Shown: positions 1 to 6,409 of the stretch, piece by piece | Layout: every line of letters begins with the position of its first letter | Numbering within the stretch: the stretch's first letter is position 1 | Assembly (NCBI GenBank): GCA_910585665.1 | Contig: CAJUFI010000023.1 | Location: forward strand, 1-60,256 | Source: an uncultured Acetatifactor sp. | Lineage (GTDB): Bacteria > Bacillota > Clostridia > Lachnospirales > Lachnospiraceae | Reading direction: 5' to 3' | DNA: 60,256 bases | Translations under genes and position numbers: made by a program | Notes under the pieces: generated by a model | Database searches by the model: none | What the model saw: only the letters and a program-made list of their open reading frames with translations | Told to the model about the DNA's origin: nothing

Positions 1-73
1 TTCCCTCCTCATTGGGGATGAACTGCTCCACCTTTCTGGTGAGCGTGTTGTAGATTTTTAGCTTGTTCTCCAT
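1..73 (-). CDS. cysS: Cysteinyl-tRNA synthetase, N-terminal fragment (runs off the window)
   Basis: Only the first 24 codons are inside the window. They read MENKLKIYNTLTRKVEQF and continue with IPNEEG, which is the hallmark N-terminus of class I cysteinyl-tRNA synthetase; the HIGH signature would lie beyond the edge. The start ATG has a purine-rich ribosome site (GAGGAG) just upstream. It is the last visible gene of the unit cysE - kinase remnant - cysS, and the cysteine T-box ahead of cysE would let uncharged tRNA-Cys control both cysteine synthesis and charging. The rest of the gene cannot be assessed. Confidence 0.85.
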   Translation of the reverse strand, partial: MENKLKIYNTLTRKVEQFIPNEEG

Positions 74-149
74 TTTTCTCCTCTCTGCCCCACCGGGCTA
101 TAGTGCCTATTTTCCTACCGTAAATCGATTCGTCTTTCTCTCCATACCC

Positions 150-360
150 TCACAGCCGGAAACGCTCTTTGATTTCCAGAGCCACAGCGTCCGGCGGGAC
201 ATCTGTATTATCTATTTTAATATAATTCTCAAAGGGAATCTCTCCCTCCCTGCTCTCCAGCCTGTATCTTTCGTCATAGCTCTGTAGCCTGCGGAAAGAA
301 GTTTCGACCGCCAGCTATCTTGCCCACGGCACTGTTGCCGATGATGCATACCAGCTTCAT
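150..360 (-). pseudogene. Internally deleted P-loop nucleotide kinase remnant
   Basis: The reading frame opens 4 nt after the cysE stop with a good ribosome site and reads MKLVCIIGNSAVGK, a clean Walker A motif (GxxxxGK). After about 15-18 codons the sequence jumps, with a frame change, into what looks like the end of the same protein: residues FRRLQSYDERYRLES, then EIPFENYIKIDNTDVPPD, ending at a stop at 150-152. Small P-loop kinases of this sort are about 170-190 residues, so the middle of the gene, over 100 codons, appears to be missing. The original frame stops soon after the junction (near 310). No full-length product is possible. The substrate of the ancestral kinase is unknown. Confidence 0.7.
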
Positions 361-364
361 GTCT

Positions 365-1042
365 CTATTCCTTTCCGCTGCTCCCCGTCAGGGCTTTCAT
401 CTGCTGCTCCAGCTCCAGGATGCGGTTAATCATCTCCGAATTGGCACGCTGCAGATTCGCGATGTCCTCCTTGATCGGATCGGGCAGGTCTGTCTGGTTC
501 AAAGTCTCCTGGGGCAGCGCCTGATTGCCCCGCTTCACCACCCGTCCCGGCACGCCCACCACCGTGGAACAGGGAGGCACCTCGCTCAGGACCACGCTCC
601 CCGCGCCTATCTTGGAATTGTCCCCGATGGTAAAAGAGCCAAGGACTTTCGCTCCCGCGCTGATCATCACATTACTGCCGATGGTAGGATGGCGCTTGCC
701 ATGCTCCTTGCCGGTACCTCCCAAAGTCACCCCCTGGTACAGGGTCACATTGTCCCCGATAATGGTCGTCTCTCCGATAATGACGCCATTTCCGTGGTCA
801 ATAAAGAACCCCTTCCCAATCTTCGCGCCGGGATGAATCTCAATCCCTGTCTTGCGCACCCCTCTCTGCGAAACCCATCTGGCCCAGAAATAATGCCCTT
901 TCTCATACAGCCTGTGGGCAATCCGGTAATGCAGCATCACCTTGAAGCTGGGATAAAGAAACACCTCCATAGAGGAATGGATTGCCGGATCCCGCTCTCG
1001 GATGATGCGGATTTCTTCTGTGATATTGCTGATGATACCCAT
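365..1042 (-). CDS. cysE: Serine O-acetyltransferase
   Basis: Transfers acetyl from acetyl-CoA to L-serine, making O-acetylserine for cysteine synthesis. The N-terminal helical part is followed from about residue 65 by left-handed beta-helix hexapeptide repeats (IHPGAKIGKGFFIDHGNG, then IGETTIIGDNVTLYQGVTLG), with the catalytic His in FFIDHGNGV and the family turn GGTGKEHGKRHPTIG. At 225 residues it is normal for the short cytosolic form, and it has a coiled tail after the helix. A start 18 nt further upstream is open, but the AGGGGGG ribosome site fits the ATG at 1040-1042. It is first in the cysteine T-box operon, followed by the broken kinase gene and cysS. Confidence 0.93.
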   Translation of the reverse strand: MGIISNITEEIRIIRERDPAIHSSMEVFLYPSFKVMLHYRIAHRLYEKGHYFWARWVSQRGVRKTGIEIHPGAKIGKGFFIDHGNGVIIGETTIIGDNVTLYQGVTLGGTGKEHGKRHPTIGSNVMISAGAKVLGSFTIGDNSKIGAGSVVLSEVPPCSTVVGVPGRVVKRGNQALPQETLNQTDLPDPIKEDIANLQRANSEMINRILELEQQMKALTGSSGKE

Positions 1043-1100
1043 GTAAATCCCCCCTGTCATTGCTGTCCATGAGACCGACCTGAAAAGACTGCGCCGGAAT

Positions 1101-1144
1101 AAAAAAGCGGAAGAATTCCCTCCCTAAGAGACGAATTCTTCCGC
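1101..1144 (-). terminator. T-box regulated terminator of the cysE-cysS leader
   Basis: A 12-bp perfect stem (1107-1118 with 1133-1144, GCGGAAGAATTC arms) with a U run at 1101-1106. The upstream arm overlaps the T-box core, as needed for switching between terminator and antiterminator. Confidence 0.85.
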
Positions 1145-1432
1145 GGTTCCACTCTTTTTAAAGGCCTGTAACGCCTTTCCCTCCATGCGCTTAACGCGCG
1201 CCGACGAATCTGCCTACCCTCTCGCGGTCAATCAGGCCCAAAACCCTTGTGAATGCCCCGCTTCACTGCCCCGCGAATTCTCGACAGACCTGCTCCCAGA
1301 TGCACTTCCTCGTCCTCCGGCGAGGACCGTTTTCAGCTGTCCCCAGTCCCTCTCTGCCGCCTTGCTGTGACAAGTACTCTCTCTGTTCCCAGCATTTCCC
1401 ATTGATTCCCGGAAAGCCCTCGAAGGCCTCCC
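1101..1432 (-). promoter_or_regulatory. T-box leader, cysteine-specific (UGC specifier)
   Basis: On the minus strand the leader contains the near-invariant T-box core GTGGAACCGCGG (about 1141-1153), which pairs with the tRNA acceptor end to form the antiterminator, followed by an intrinsic terminator. Upstream is a stem I region with an AGAGAGUA motif. In the specifier-loop context GAAGUGCAUC the codon UGC (minus strand of 1302-1304) is exposed, which is Cys. This agrees with the genes it controls, cysE and cysS. Uncharged tRNA-Cys should favour the antiterminator. The folding was judged by eye. Confidence 0.85.
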
Positions 1433-1438
1433 CTTAAC

Positions 1439-1467
1439 AGAATATGCAATAATCCCGATTCTGTCAA
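1439..1467 (-). promoter_or_regulatory. Sigma-A type promoter of the cysE-cysS T-box transcript
   Basis: Minus strand TTGACA (1462-1467), a 17-bp spacer and TATTCT (1439-1444). It sits just upstream of the T-box leader and 28 nt below the ispF stop. Confidence 0.75.
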
Positions 1468-1495
1468 TGCTTTTCTATTGATTTGCGGATAGATT

Positions 1496-2035
1496 TTACG
1501 CCTTGGAGCAGCAGCCATTGCACCCCTCACAGCCGCCCGCGATCTGCTGGGCGGACAGGTCAAAGGGACTGGTCAGAAGGCACACCGCCTGGGCGGAGAT
1601 GCCCTCCCCCGTTCCGGTGAAGCCCATCCCTTCCTCTGTGGTGGCTTTCACGTTGACGAATTCCACGTCCAGCCCCAGCACCCGGGCGATATTCTCCCGC
1701 ATGGCATCGATATGGGGCCGCATCTTCGGCGCCTGGGCGACGATGGTGGAATCGATGTTCTCGATACAGAACCCCTTCTGCTCCAGCAGCACGCCTGTCT
1801 TCTCCAGCAGCACCAGGGAGGAAATCCCTTCATAGGCCGGATCGTTGTCCGGGAAATGCTTACCGATATCCCCCAGTGCCGCCGCTCCCAGCAAGGCGTC
1901 CATGATGGCATGCAGCAGCACATCCGCATCCGAATGCCCCAGGAGCCCTTTCTCGTATGGTATCTTCACGCCGCCTATCGTCAAGTCCCTCTCCGGCACC
2001 AGACGATGGACATCATAACCGATTCCAATCCTCAT
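1496..2035 (-). CDS. ispF: 2-C-methyl-D-erythritol 2,4-cyclodiphosphate synthase
   Basis: MEP-pathway enzyme that cyclises CDP-methylerythritol 2-phosphate to the cyclodiphosphate with loss of CMP. The family N-terminus MRIGIGYDVHRL supplies metal ligands Asp8 and His10, with GHSDADVLLHAIMDALLGA following, and later ATTEEGMGFTGTGEGI. The core ends at about residue 158, the usual length of IspF, but this protein goes on to 179 residues with a tail ending GGCEGCNGCCSKA, five cysteines in a dozen positions. The start is 12 nt from the stop of the upstream helicase gene, so the two are probably cotranscribed. The Cys tail is unexplained; metal binding is only a guess. Confidence 0.93.
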   Translation of the reverse strand: MRIGIGYDVHRLVPERDLTIGGVKIPYEKGLLGHSDADVLLHAIMDALLGAAALGDIGKHFPDNDPAYEGISSLVLLEKTGVLLEQKGFCIENIDSTIVAQAPKMRPHIDAMRENIARVLGLDVEFVNVKATTEEGMGFTGTGEGISAQAVCLLTSPFDLSAQQIAGGCEGCNGCCSKA

Positions 2036-2047
2036 TCCGCTCTTTCC

Positions 2048-4354
2048 TTACTTCCTTTTTTTCTTTTTCGGAAAGGAAAATGCCAGTCCTTTCTCGCTTC
2101 CGTCCAGTCTCACGTCACGCAGCCTGGAGGTACGGCTCCCCTCCCGGTCGCGTCTGCCGCGGCTCTCCCGTTCGCTCTCACGGTCAGACCTCCGGCGGCT
2201 TTCCCTCTCGCTCTCACGGTCAGACCTCCGGCGCTCGCGGTCGCTTTCCCGGTCGGACCTTCTGCGGCTCTCGCGCTCGCTCTCACGGTCGGATCTCCGG
2301 CGGCTCTCGCGCTCACTCTCACGGTCAGACCTTCTGTAGCTGTCGCGCTCGTCTTCCCGGTCGAACCTTCTGCTCTCTTCCCAATCGTCCTCACGGCCAC
2401 GCCTTCTGCGGCTGCTGCGCTCCTCTTCCCGGTCGTCCTCGCGGCTGCGCCTTCTGCGGCTGTCGCGGTCGTCTTCCCGGCTGCGCCTTCTGCGGCCTTC
2501 CCGGTCGTCCTCACGGCTGCGTCCGCCGCGGCTGTCACGGTCGTCCTCTCGGCCCCGTCTCCCGCGCCCGCCGCGTCTCCTGTCGCGATCACGGCGGCTG
2601 CGGCTGCTCTCGTAATCGTCCTCCTCTATCTCCGGCCCGATGTCGCCGATGTGATACTTCAGCATCGCGGCGGCAAGCTCCAGCGCATCGCAGTCCTCCT
2701 CGTCCATCTTGCGCTGCAGATAGCTCTTCATCAGATCGATTTCCTCATGGTCGCGCAGCTCCCAGGCCTGGTTCATATATTTGTCGGCTTTCGCCTTCAT
2801 GACCTTGGCGGCTCCGGGCAGCTTCTTCTCCTCAATGGTGGTACGGCAGAACCGCTCAATCTGGCGGACTCTGTAAAGCTCCCTGCCGCTGACAAAGGTG
2901 AAGGAGCGCCCCGTCTTGCCGGCACGGCCTGTACGGCCGATGCGGTGCACGTAGTATTCATTGTCCTGGGGAAGGTCGTAATTGATGACCACCTCCACAT
3001 TGTCCACATCGATGCCCCTGGCCGCCACATCCGTAGCGATGAGGATATTCGTGCTGCCGTTCCGGAAGTGGTTCATGGCCACGTCCCTCTGATGCTGGGA
3101 CATGTCACCGTGCAGACCCTCCACACGGAAATCAGCCTTTTTCAGCACCTCAGCCAGCTCGTCCACCTTTATCTTCGTATTGCAGAAAATCAGGCAGAGC
3201 TTCGGCTGATAGTATTCCAGCAGGCGGATGCAGGCGGCATCCTTGTCCTGGCTCTTCACCCTGTAATATCTCTGGGACACCAGCGGGATGGTCAGCTCCT
3301 TGGCCGCTACCCGCACCAGCCTGGCATCCTTCTGGAACTGATTGGCGATGTCCAGGATGGGCTGGGGCATGGTGGCGGAGAACAGCGCCGTCTGATGGGC
3401 GTTGGGAATCTCGCCCAGTATCAGCTCCATGTCCTCCCGGAAGCCCATGTCCAGCATCTCGTCCGCTTCGTCCAGCACTACCATGTTCACATAGTCCAGC
3501 TTGACCGTGCGGCGGCGCATATGATCCATCACGCGCCCGGGGGTTCCCACGATGATCTGTACGTCCCGCAGTCCCTTGATCTGCTTGCTGATCTCCTGGC
3601 CGCCGTACACGGGAAGAACTTTGATGCCATGCATAAATTTCGCAATGTTCCGGATTTCCTCCGCCGCCTGCATGGCCAGCTCTCTGGTCGGGCACAGGAT
3701 GATGGTCTGCAGCTTCCTGAGGTCAGGATCTATCTTCTGCAGGGCGGGTATGGCAAAGGCCGCCGTCTTGCCGGTTCCCGTCTGGGCCTGTCCGATGATG
3801 TCCTCGCCGTCCAGCAAGTAGGGAATGGCCTGCACCTGAATCGGCGTCAGCTTCTCAAATCCCATCTCCCTGACCGCGCGCACGATGCGCTGATCCAGAA
3901 GGGGCTCGATGGAAGCCAGGCTGGCCGAATCCACCACCTCCTGGGCATCTTCCTTTTTTCCCTTTATTTCGTTGTTTTCTGTATCATTTTTCGTTTCACC
4001 GGCAGTCTTGTCCGATTCCACAGCCCCATCCTGTCCATCGTCTCCGTACTGCTCGTCTTCTCCGTCCTGCCCTTCCTCGGACTCGTCCCAGTCCTCGTCA
4101 GTCTCATCGGCTGCCATGTCCGCCCCGGCATCCTCACCGGCTGCTTCCATGGTCTCCGGCTCTCCGGCCTCCTCTGCGGAATCCCCCTGCGCTGCCCCAA
4201 AGCTCCTCTCATGGGCTCCAACTTCCTTTTCCGCAGCCGTCAAATCCATTTCTCCGGCTTCCGAGCCCTTCTCCGCAGCCGTCTGTCCGGCCTCCAGCGC
4301 CGGCTCCATCTCCTCGGCCCTCTCCCGGCCGAACATCTCATTCATTTCGTTCAT
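2048..4354 (-). CDS. DEAD-box ATP-dependent RNA helicase with acidic head and Arg/Asp/Ser-rich tail
   Basis: An RNA remodelling ATPase of the CsdA/DeaD type. All core motifs are readable in order: AQTGTGKT (I), PTRELA (Ia), TPGRV (Ib), DEAD within VLDEADEMLDMGF (II), SAT (III), LIFCNTK (IV), TDVAARGIDV (V) and HRIGRTGRAG (VI). About 130 residues before the core are strongly acidic, and the last 200 are a repetitive basic/acidic RS-RD-RE tail ending KKKKRK. At about 768 residues it is far longer than the 450-550 usual for the family; the charged ends probably bind RNA or partners. A TTG 18 nt upstream is open; the ATG at 4352-4354 was preferred. It lies between a GNAT gene and ispF in one apparent operon. 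Confidence 0.9.
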   Translation of the reverse strand: MNEMNEMFGRERAEEMEPALEAGQTAAEKGSEAGEMDLTAAEKEVGAHERSFGAAQGDSAEEAGEPETMEAAGEDAGADMAADETDEDWDESEEGQDGEDEQYGDDGQDGAVESDKTAGETKNDTENNEIKGKKEDAQEVVDSASLASIEPLLDQRIVRAVREMGFEKLTPIQVQAIPYLLDGEDIIGQAQTGTGKTAAFAIPALQKIDPDLRKLQTIILCPTRELAMQAAEEIRNIAKFMHGIKVLPVYGGQEISKQIKGLRDVQIIVGTPGRVMDHMRRRTVKLDYVNMVVLDEADEMLDMGFREDMELILGEIPNAHQTALFSATMPQPILDIANQFQKDARLVRVAAKELTIPLVSQRYYRVKSQDKDAACIRLLEYYQPKLCLIFCNTKIKVDELAEVLKKADFRVEGLHGDMSQHQRDVAMNHFRNGSTNILIATDVAARGIDVDNVEVVINYDLPQDNEYYVHRIGRTGRAGKTGRSFTFVSGRELYRVRQIERFCRTTIEEKKLPGAAKVMKAKADKYMNQAWELRDHEEIDLMKSYLQRKMDEEDCDALELAAAMLKYHIGDIGPEIEEDDYESSRSRRDRDRRRGGRGRRGREDDRDSRGGRSREDDREGRRRRSREDDRDSRRRRSREDDREEERSSRRRRGREDDWEESRRFDREDERDSYRRSDRESERESRRRSDRESERESRRRSDRESDRERRRSDRESERESRRRSDRESERESRGRRDREGSRTSRLRDVRLDGSEKGLAFSFPKKKKRK
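2110..2600 (-). repeat. Degenerate tandem repeat coding the helicase RD/RE/RS tail
   Basis: Repeated units of 21-27 bp around CGGTCGTCCTC and CTCACGGTC encode repeating R-R-R-S-R-E-D-D-R and D-R-E-S-E-R-E-S-R blocks. The unbroken reading in several frames on both strands explains the long antisense frames here. Slippage could change the tail length between strains. Confidence 0.75.
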
Positions 4355-4396
4355 CCTACGATTACCTGACAATTCCTTTCTGCTTTTTCGTGCTGA

Positions 4397-4867
4397 CTAC
4401 AGTATCTTCTCCATACCAGTCTTCTGGGGCACCAATCCACAGCTCTCATAGAATCTCTTCGCGCCTTGATTGCATTCCCATACATTCAGCGTCAGGTTGT
4501 AGCATCCCTCTTTTTTGGCATAGTCCAGTACATATCTGTACAGACTGCTCCCGATATGCTGTCCCCTTAGGGTCTCATCCACACACAGATCGTCAATGTA
4601 AAGTGTCTTGATATCCGTCAAAATGTTGTCGTTAGGATGTCGCTGAAACACACAGAACGCATAGCCCAATACATTTTCGTCGGCATCAGCCGCCACAAAC
4701 ACGGGCCTTGTGTCATCACACAATATTTCCAGAAGCTCCTCGTCCGTATATTTCTTCGTGCCGCTTTTGAACAAATCGGGCCTGCCGGTGCTATGCACCG
4801 TCAGCACCTGTTCGAGCAGTCTGTCAATCCCTGCCAGATCCCGCTCTTCCCCACGCCTGATAATCAT
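4397..4867 (-). CDS. GNAT family N-acetyltransferase
   Basis: A 156-residue protein starting MIIRRGEERDLAGIDRLL, typical of the first strand and helix of the GNAT fold. The acetyl-CoA pyrophosphate loop is in DDLCVDETLRGQHIGSSL (R/Q-x-x-G-x-G/S), followed by YDLALNVWECN-like residues (LTLNVWECNQGAKRFYESCG), the end of the classic motif B. The start was set at the ATG preceded by GAAGGAGAAGACT rather than 81 nt further up. The substrate, a protein N-terminus or a small amine, cannot be told. It lies 42 nt upstream of the helicase gene, so it is probably in the same transcript. Confidence 0.85.
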   Translation of the reverse strand: MIIRRGEERDLAGIDRLLEQVLTVHSTGRPDLFKSGTKKYTDEELLEILCDDTRPVFVAADADENVLGYAFCVFQRHPNDNILTDIKTLYIDDLCVDETLRGQHIGSSLYRYVLDYAKKEGCYNLTLNVWECNQGAKRFYESCGLVPQKTGMEKIL

Positions 4868-4989
4868 AGTCTTCTCCTTCAAAAACCCCTTATACATTGC
4901 CGACAGCCAAAAATATAGAATCGAGCATTTTACTGTTAGGACAAACAAAATCCTGAAAACCCTTATTCAGGTCTTCAGGACTTTGCAAA

Positions 4990-5063
4990 TAGCGAGAGGG
5001 GGACTTGAACCCTCGACACTGCGGGTATGAACCGCATGCTCTAGCCAGCTGAGCTATCTCGCC
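4990..5063 (-). tRNA. tRNA-Met (CAT), elongator type
   Basis: Minus strand cloverleaf: acceptor GGCGAGA, D-arm GCTC..GAGC, anticodon stem TGCGG/CCGCA with loop TTCATAC (anticodon CAT), T-loop TTCAAGT. The G1 opposite U72 and an A-C opposition in the T-stem (50:64) are slight irregularities. The anticodon stem lacks the three G-C pairs of an initiator, so this is elongator Met. Confidence 0.9.
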
Positions 5064-5087
5064 ATATATACCGATTTTCACCGGACA

Positions 5088-5160
5088 TGGAACCTATAGG
5101 GCTCGAACCTATGACCCTCTGCTTGTAAGGCAGATGCTCTCCCAGCTGAGCTAAGATTCC
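5088..5160 (-). tRNA. tRNA-Val (TAC)
   Basis: Minus strand cloverleaf with acceptor GGAATCT/AGGTTCC plus discriminator A, D-arm GCTC..GAGC, anticodon stem TCTGC/GCAGA with loop CTTACAA (anticodon TAC), and T-loop TTCGAGC. It lies 24 nt upstream of tRNA-Met in the same transcript. Confidence 0.95.
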
Positions 5161-5193
5161 TTCTGATAAGTCGTCCACACAACCGACTTTGTT

Positions 5194-5222
5194 AGTATAC
5201 AATGAGAAACATGATTTGTCAA
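5194..5222 (-). promoter_or_regulatory. Promoter of the Val-Met tRNA pair
   Basis: Minus strand TTGACA (5217-5222), a 17-bp spacer and TATACT (5194-5199), about 33 nt before tRNA-Val. It is near-consensus, as expected for a stable RNA unit. Confidence 0.8.
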
Positions 5223-5342
5223 CAAATTTTTCTCAAAAATTTCTATTTTTTTGAAGCCTTTTTTGAAACCGCTTTTCGGGAACCCGTTCCCCCCCGCCCT
5301 GAATGCAGCCCCATGCGGATGGCAGAGCGCCGGATACGGGCC

Positions 5343-5369
5343 GGAATCCCGGATTTCTCCCGGGATTCC
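5343..5369. repeat. Inverted repeat below the SDR gene
   Basis: Arms GGAATCCCGG and CCGGGATTCC with a 7-nt centre, about 45 nt after the SDR stop. It could be the 3' hairpin of the SDR transcript, but no U run follows on the minus strand, so it was not called a terminator. The rest of 5223-5413 shows nothing else. Confidence 0.5.
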
Positions 5370-5413
5370 AATCCACGCCGAATCTTCTTTCTGTCCGGAA
5401 GCGGAACCCTCCG

Positions 5414-6169
5414 TCAGGTCCTGGCCGCGCCGTCCACGGACAGGATCTCGCCCGTCACGTAGCTGGCCATGTCGCTGGCAAGGTAGAGGAACGCGTTGGC
5501 CACATCCTCCGGCTCGCCCACACGGCCCAGAGGAATGGTGGCGATCAGCGGTTTGATCACCTCGTCAGGCAGGGAAGCCACCATGTCCGTCCTGATGACG
5601 CCGGGAGCCACCGCGTTCACGCGGATATTGTCCCTGCCCAGCTCCCTCGCCAGGGACTTGGTCAGTCCGTTCACCGCGAATTTGGAAGCAGGGTAAGCCA
5701 CCCCTGAGGGCTGCCCATAGATGCTGACCATCGAACTGGTGTTTAGAATGACGCCGCCCCCCTGCTCCTTCATCACCTTGGCCGCAGCCTGGGCGCAGTT
5801 GAACACAGCGTTCACGTTCAGGGCCATGGTGCCCGCGAATTCCTCGGGCTTGTACTCATACAGACTGCCCCTTGCGGACACACCCGCATTGTTCACCATG
5901 ATGTCCAGTCTCCCGAAAGACTCCTTCACCGTAGCCACTGCCTTCTCCACCTCCTGGGGATTCTGCAGATTGGGGCAGAGCCCAATCACCCTGGAGGCAT
6001 ACTCCGGATTCTCGGCCTTTATATTCTGCAGCGCCTTGTCCACAGTCTCCTGCCGGGATCCGCACAGCGCCACAGACGCGCCGTTGTCCAGGTACAGCTT
6101 TACGATTGCATAACCGATGCCCCTTGTGCCGCCGGTCACCATGGCGGTCTTGCCCTTCAATAATTCCAT
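5414..6169 (-). CDS. Short-chain dehydrogenase/reductase, BaiA-like
   Basis: An NAD(P)-dependent alcohol/ketone oxidoreductase of the classical SDR family, 251 residues. The cofactor motif is TGGTRGIG (residues 12-19), the structural motif NNAG follows FGRLDIMV, the catalytic Ser is in NTSSMVS, and the YxxxK pair is in YPASK. The stretch TGGTRGIGYAIVKLYLDNGA and the C-terminus ASDMASYVTGEILSVDGA resemble bile acid 3-alpha-hydroxysteroid dehydrogenase BaiA and also FabG-like enzymes. No other bai gene is nearby, so a bile acid role is only a possibility. AGGAGG precedes the ATG. The gene stands alone between the Ro60 terminator and the tRNA pair. Confidence 0.85.
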   Translation of the reverse strand: MELLKGKTAMVTGGTRGIGYAIVKLYLDNGASVALCGSRQETVDKALQNIKAENPEYASRVIGLCPNLQNPQEVEKAVATVKESFGRLDIMVNNAGVSARGSLYEYKPEEFAGTMALNVNAVFNCAQAAAKVMKEQGGGVILNTSSMVSIYGQPSGVAYPASKFAVNGLTKSLARELGRDNIRVNAVAPGVIRTDMVASLPDEVIKPLIATIPLGRVGEPEDVANAFLYLASDMASYVTGEILSVDGAART

Positions 6170-6344
6170 CTTCCATACCTCCTGACCAGATTTGGCTTAG
6201 ATATGCCATATGCCCACATTATACTAATTCCCTCCGGAAAAGTCAACAATCCTGCCCTCCTGAATCGAAGACCGGATCCAGGAGAGGGATATGCCAGCTT
6301 TGCGAAAACCCTGTCCAGTCATTTTTCCGTCCACGGGGAAACAC

Positions 6345-6383
6345 ATAAAAGGCTCTCAAAGCGGATTCCCCGCCTCAAGAGCC
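6345..6383 (-). terminator. Intrinsic terminator after the Ro60 gene
   Basis: Minus strand hairpin with arms GGCTCT and AGAGCC plus an inner GCGG/CCGC stem, followed by TTTTATG. It is 27 nt past the Ro60 stop. Confidence 0.75.
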
Positions 6384-6409
6384 ATACTGCCTGAGCCTCT
6401 GTGGAACCG

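Noticed and set aside
1712..4369. A very long open frame (over 880 codons) on the plus strand
   Set aside because: It is the antisense of the helicase gene, kept open by GC bias and the RD/RE repeats; no ribosome site, and the minus strand has all DEAD-box motifs.
5414..6169. A bile acid (bai) operon
   Set aside because: The SDR resembles BaiA, but no other bai gene lies nearby, so only the family is claimed.
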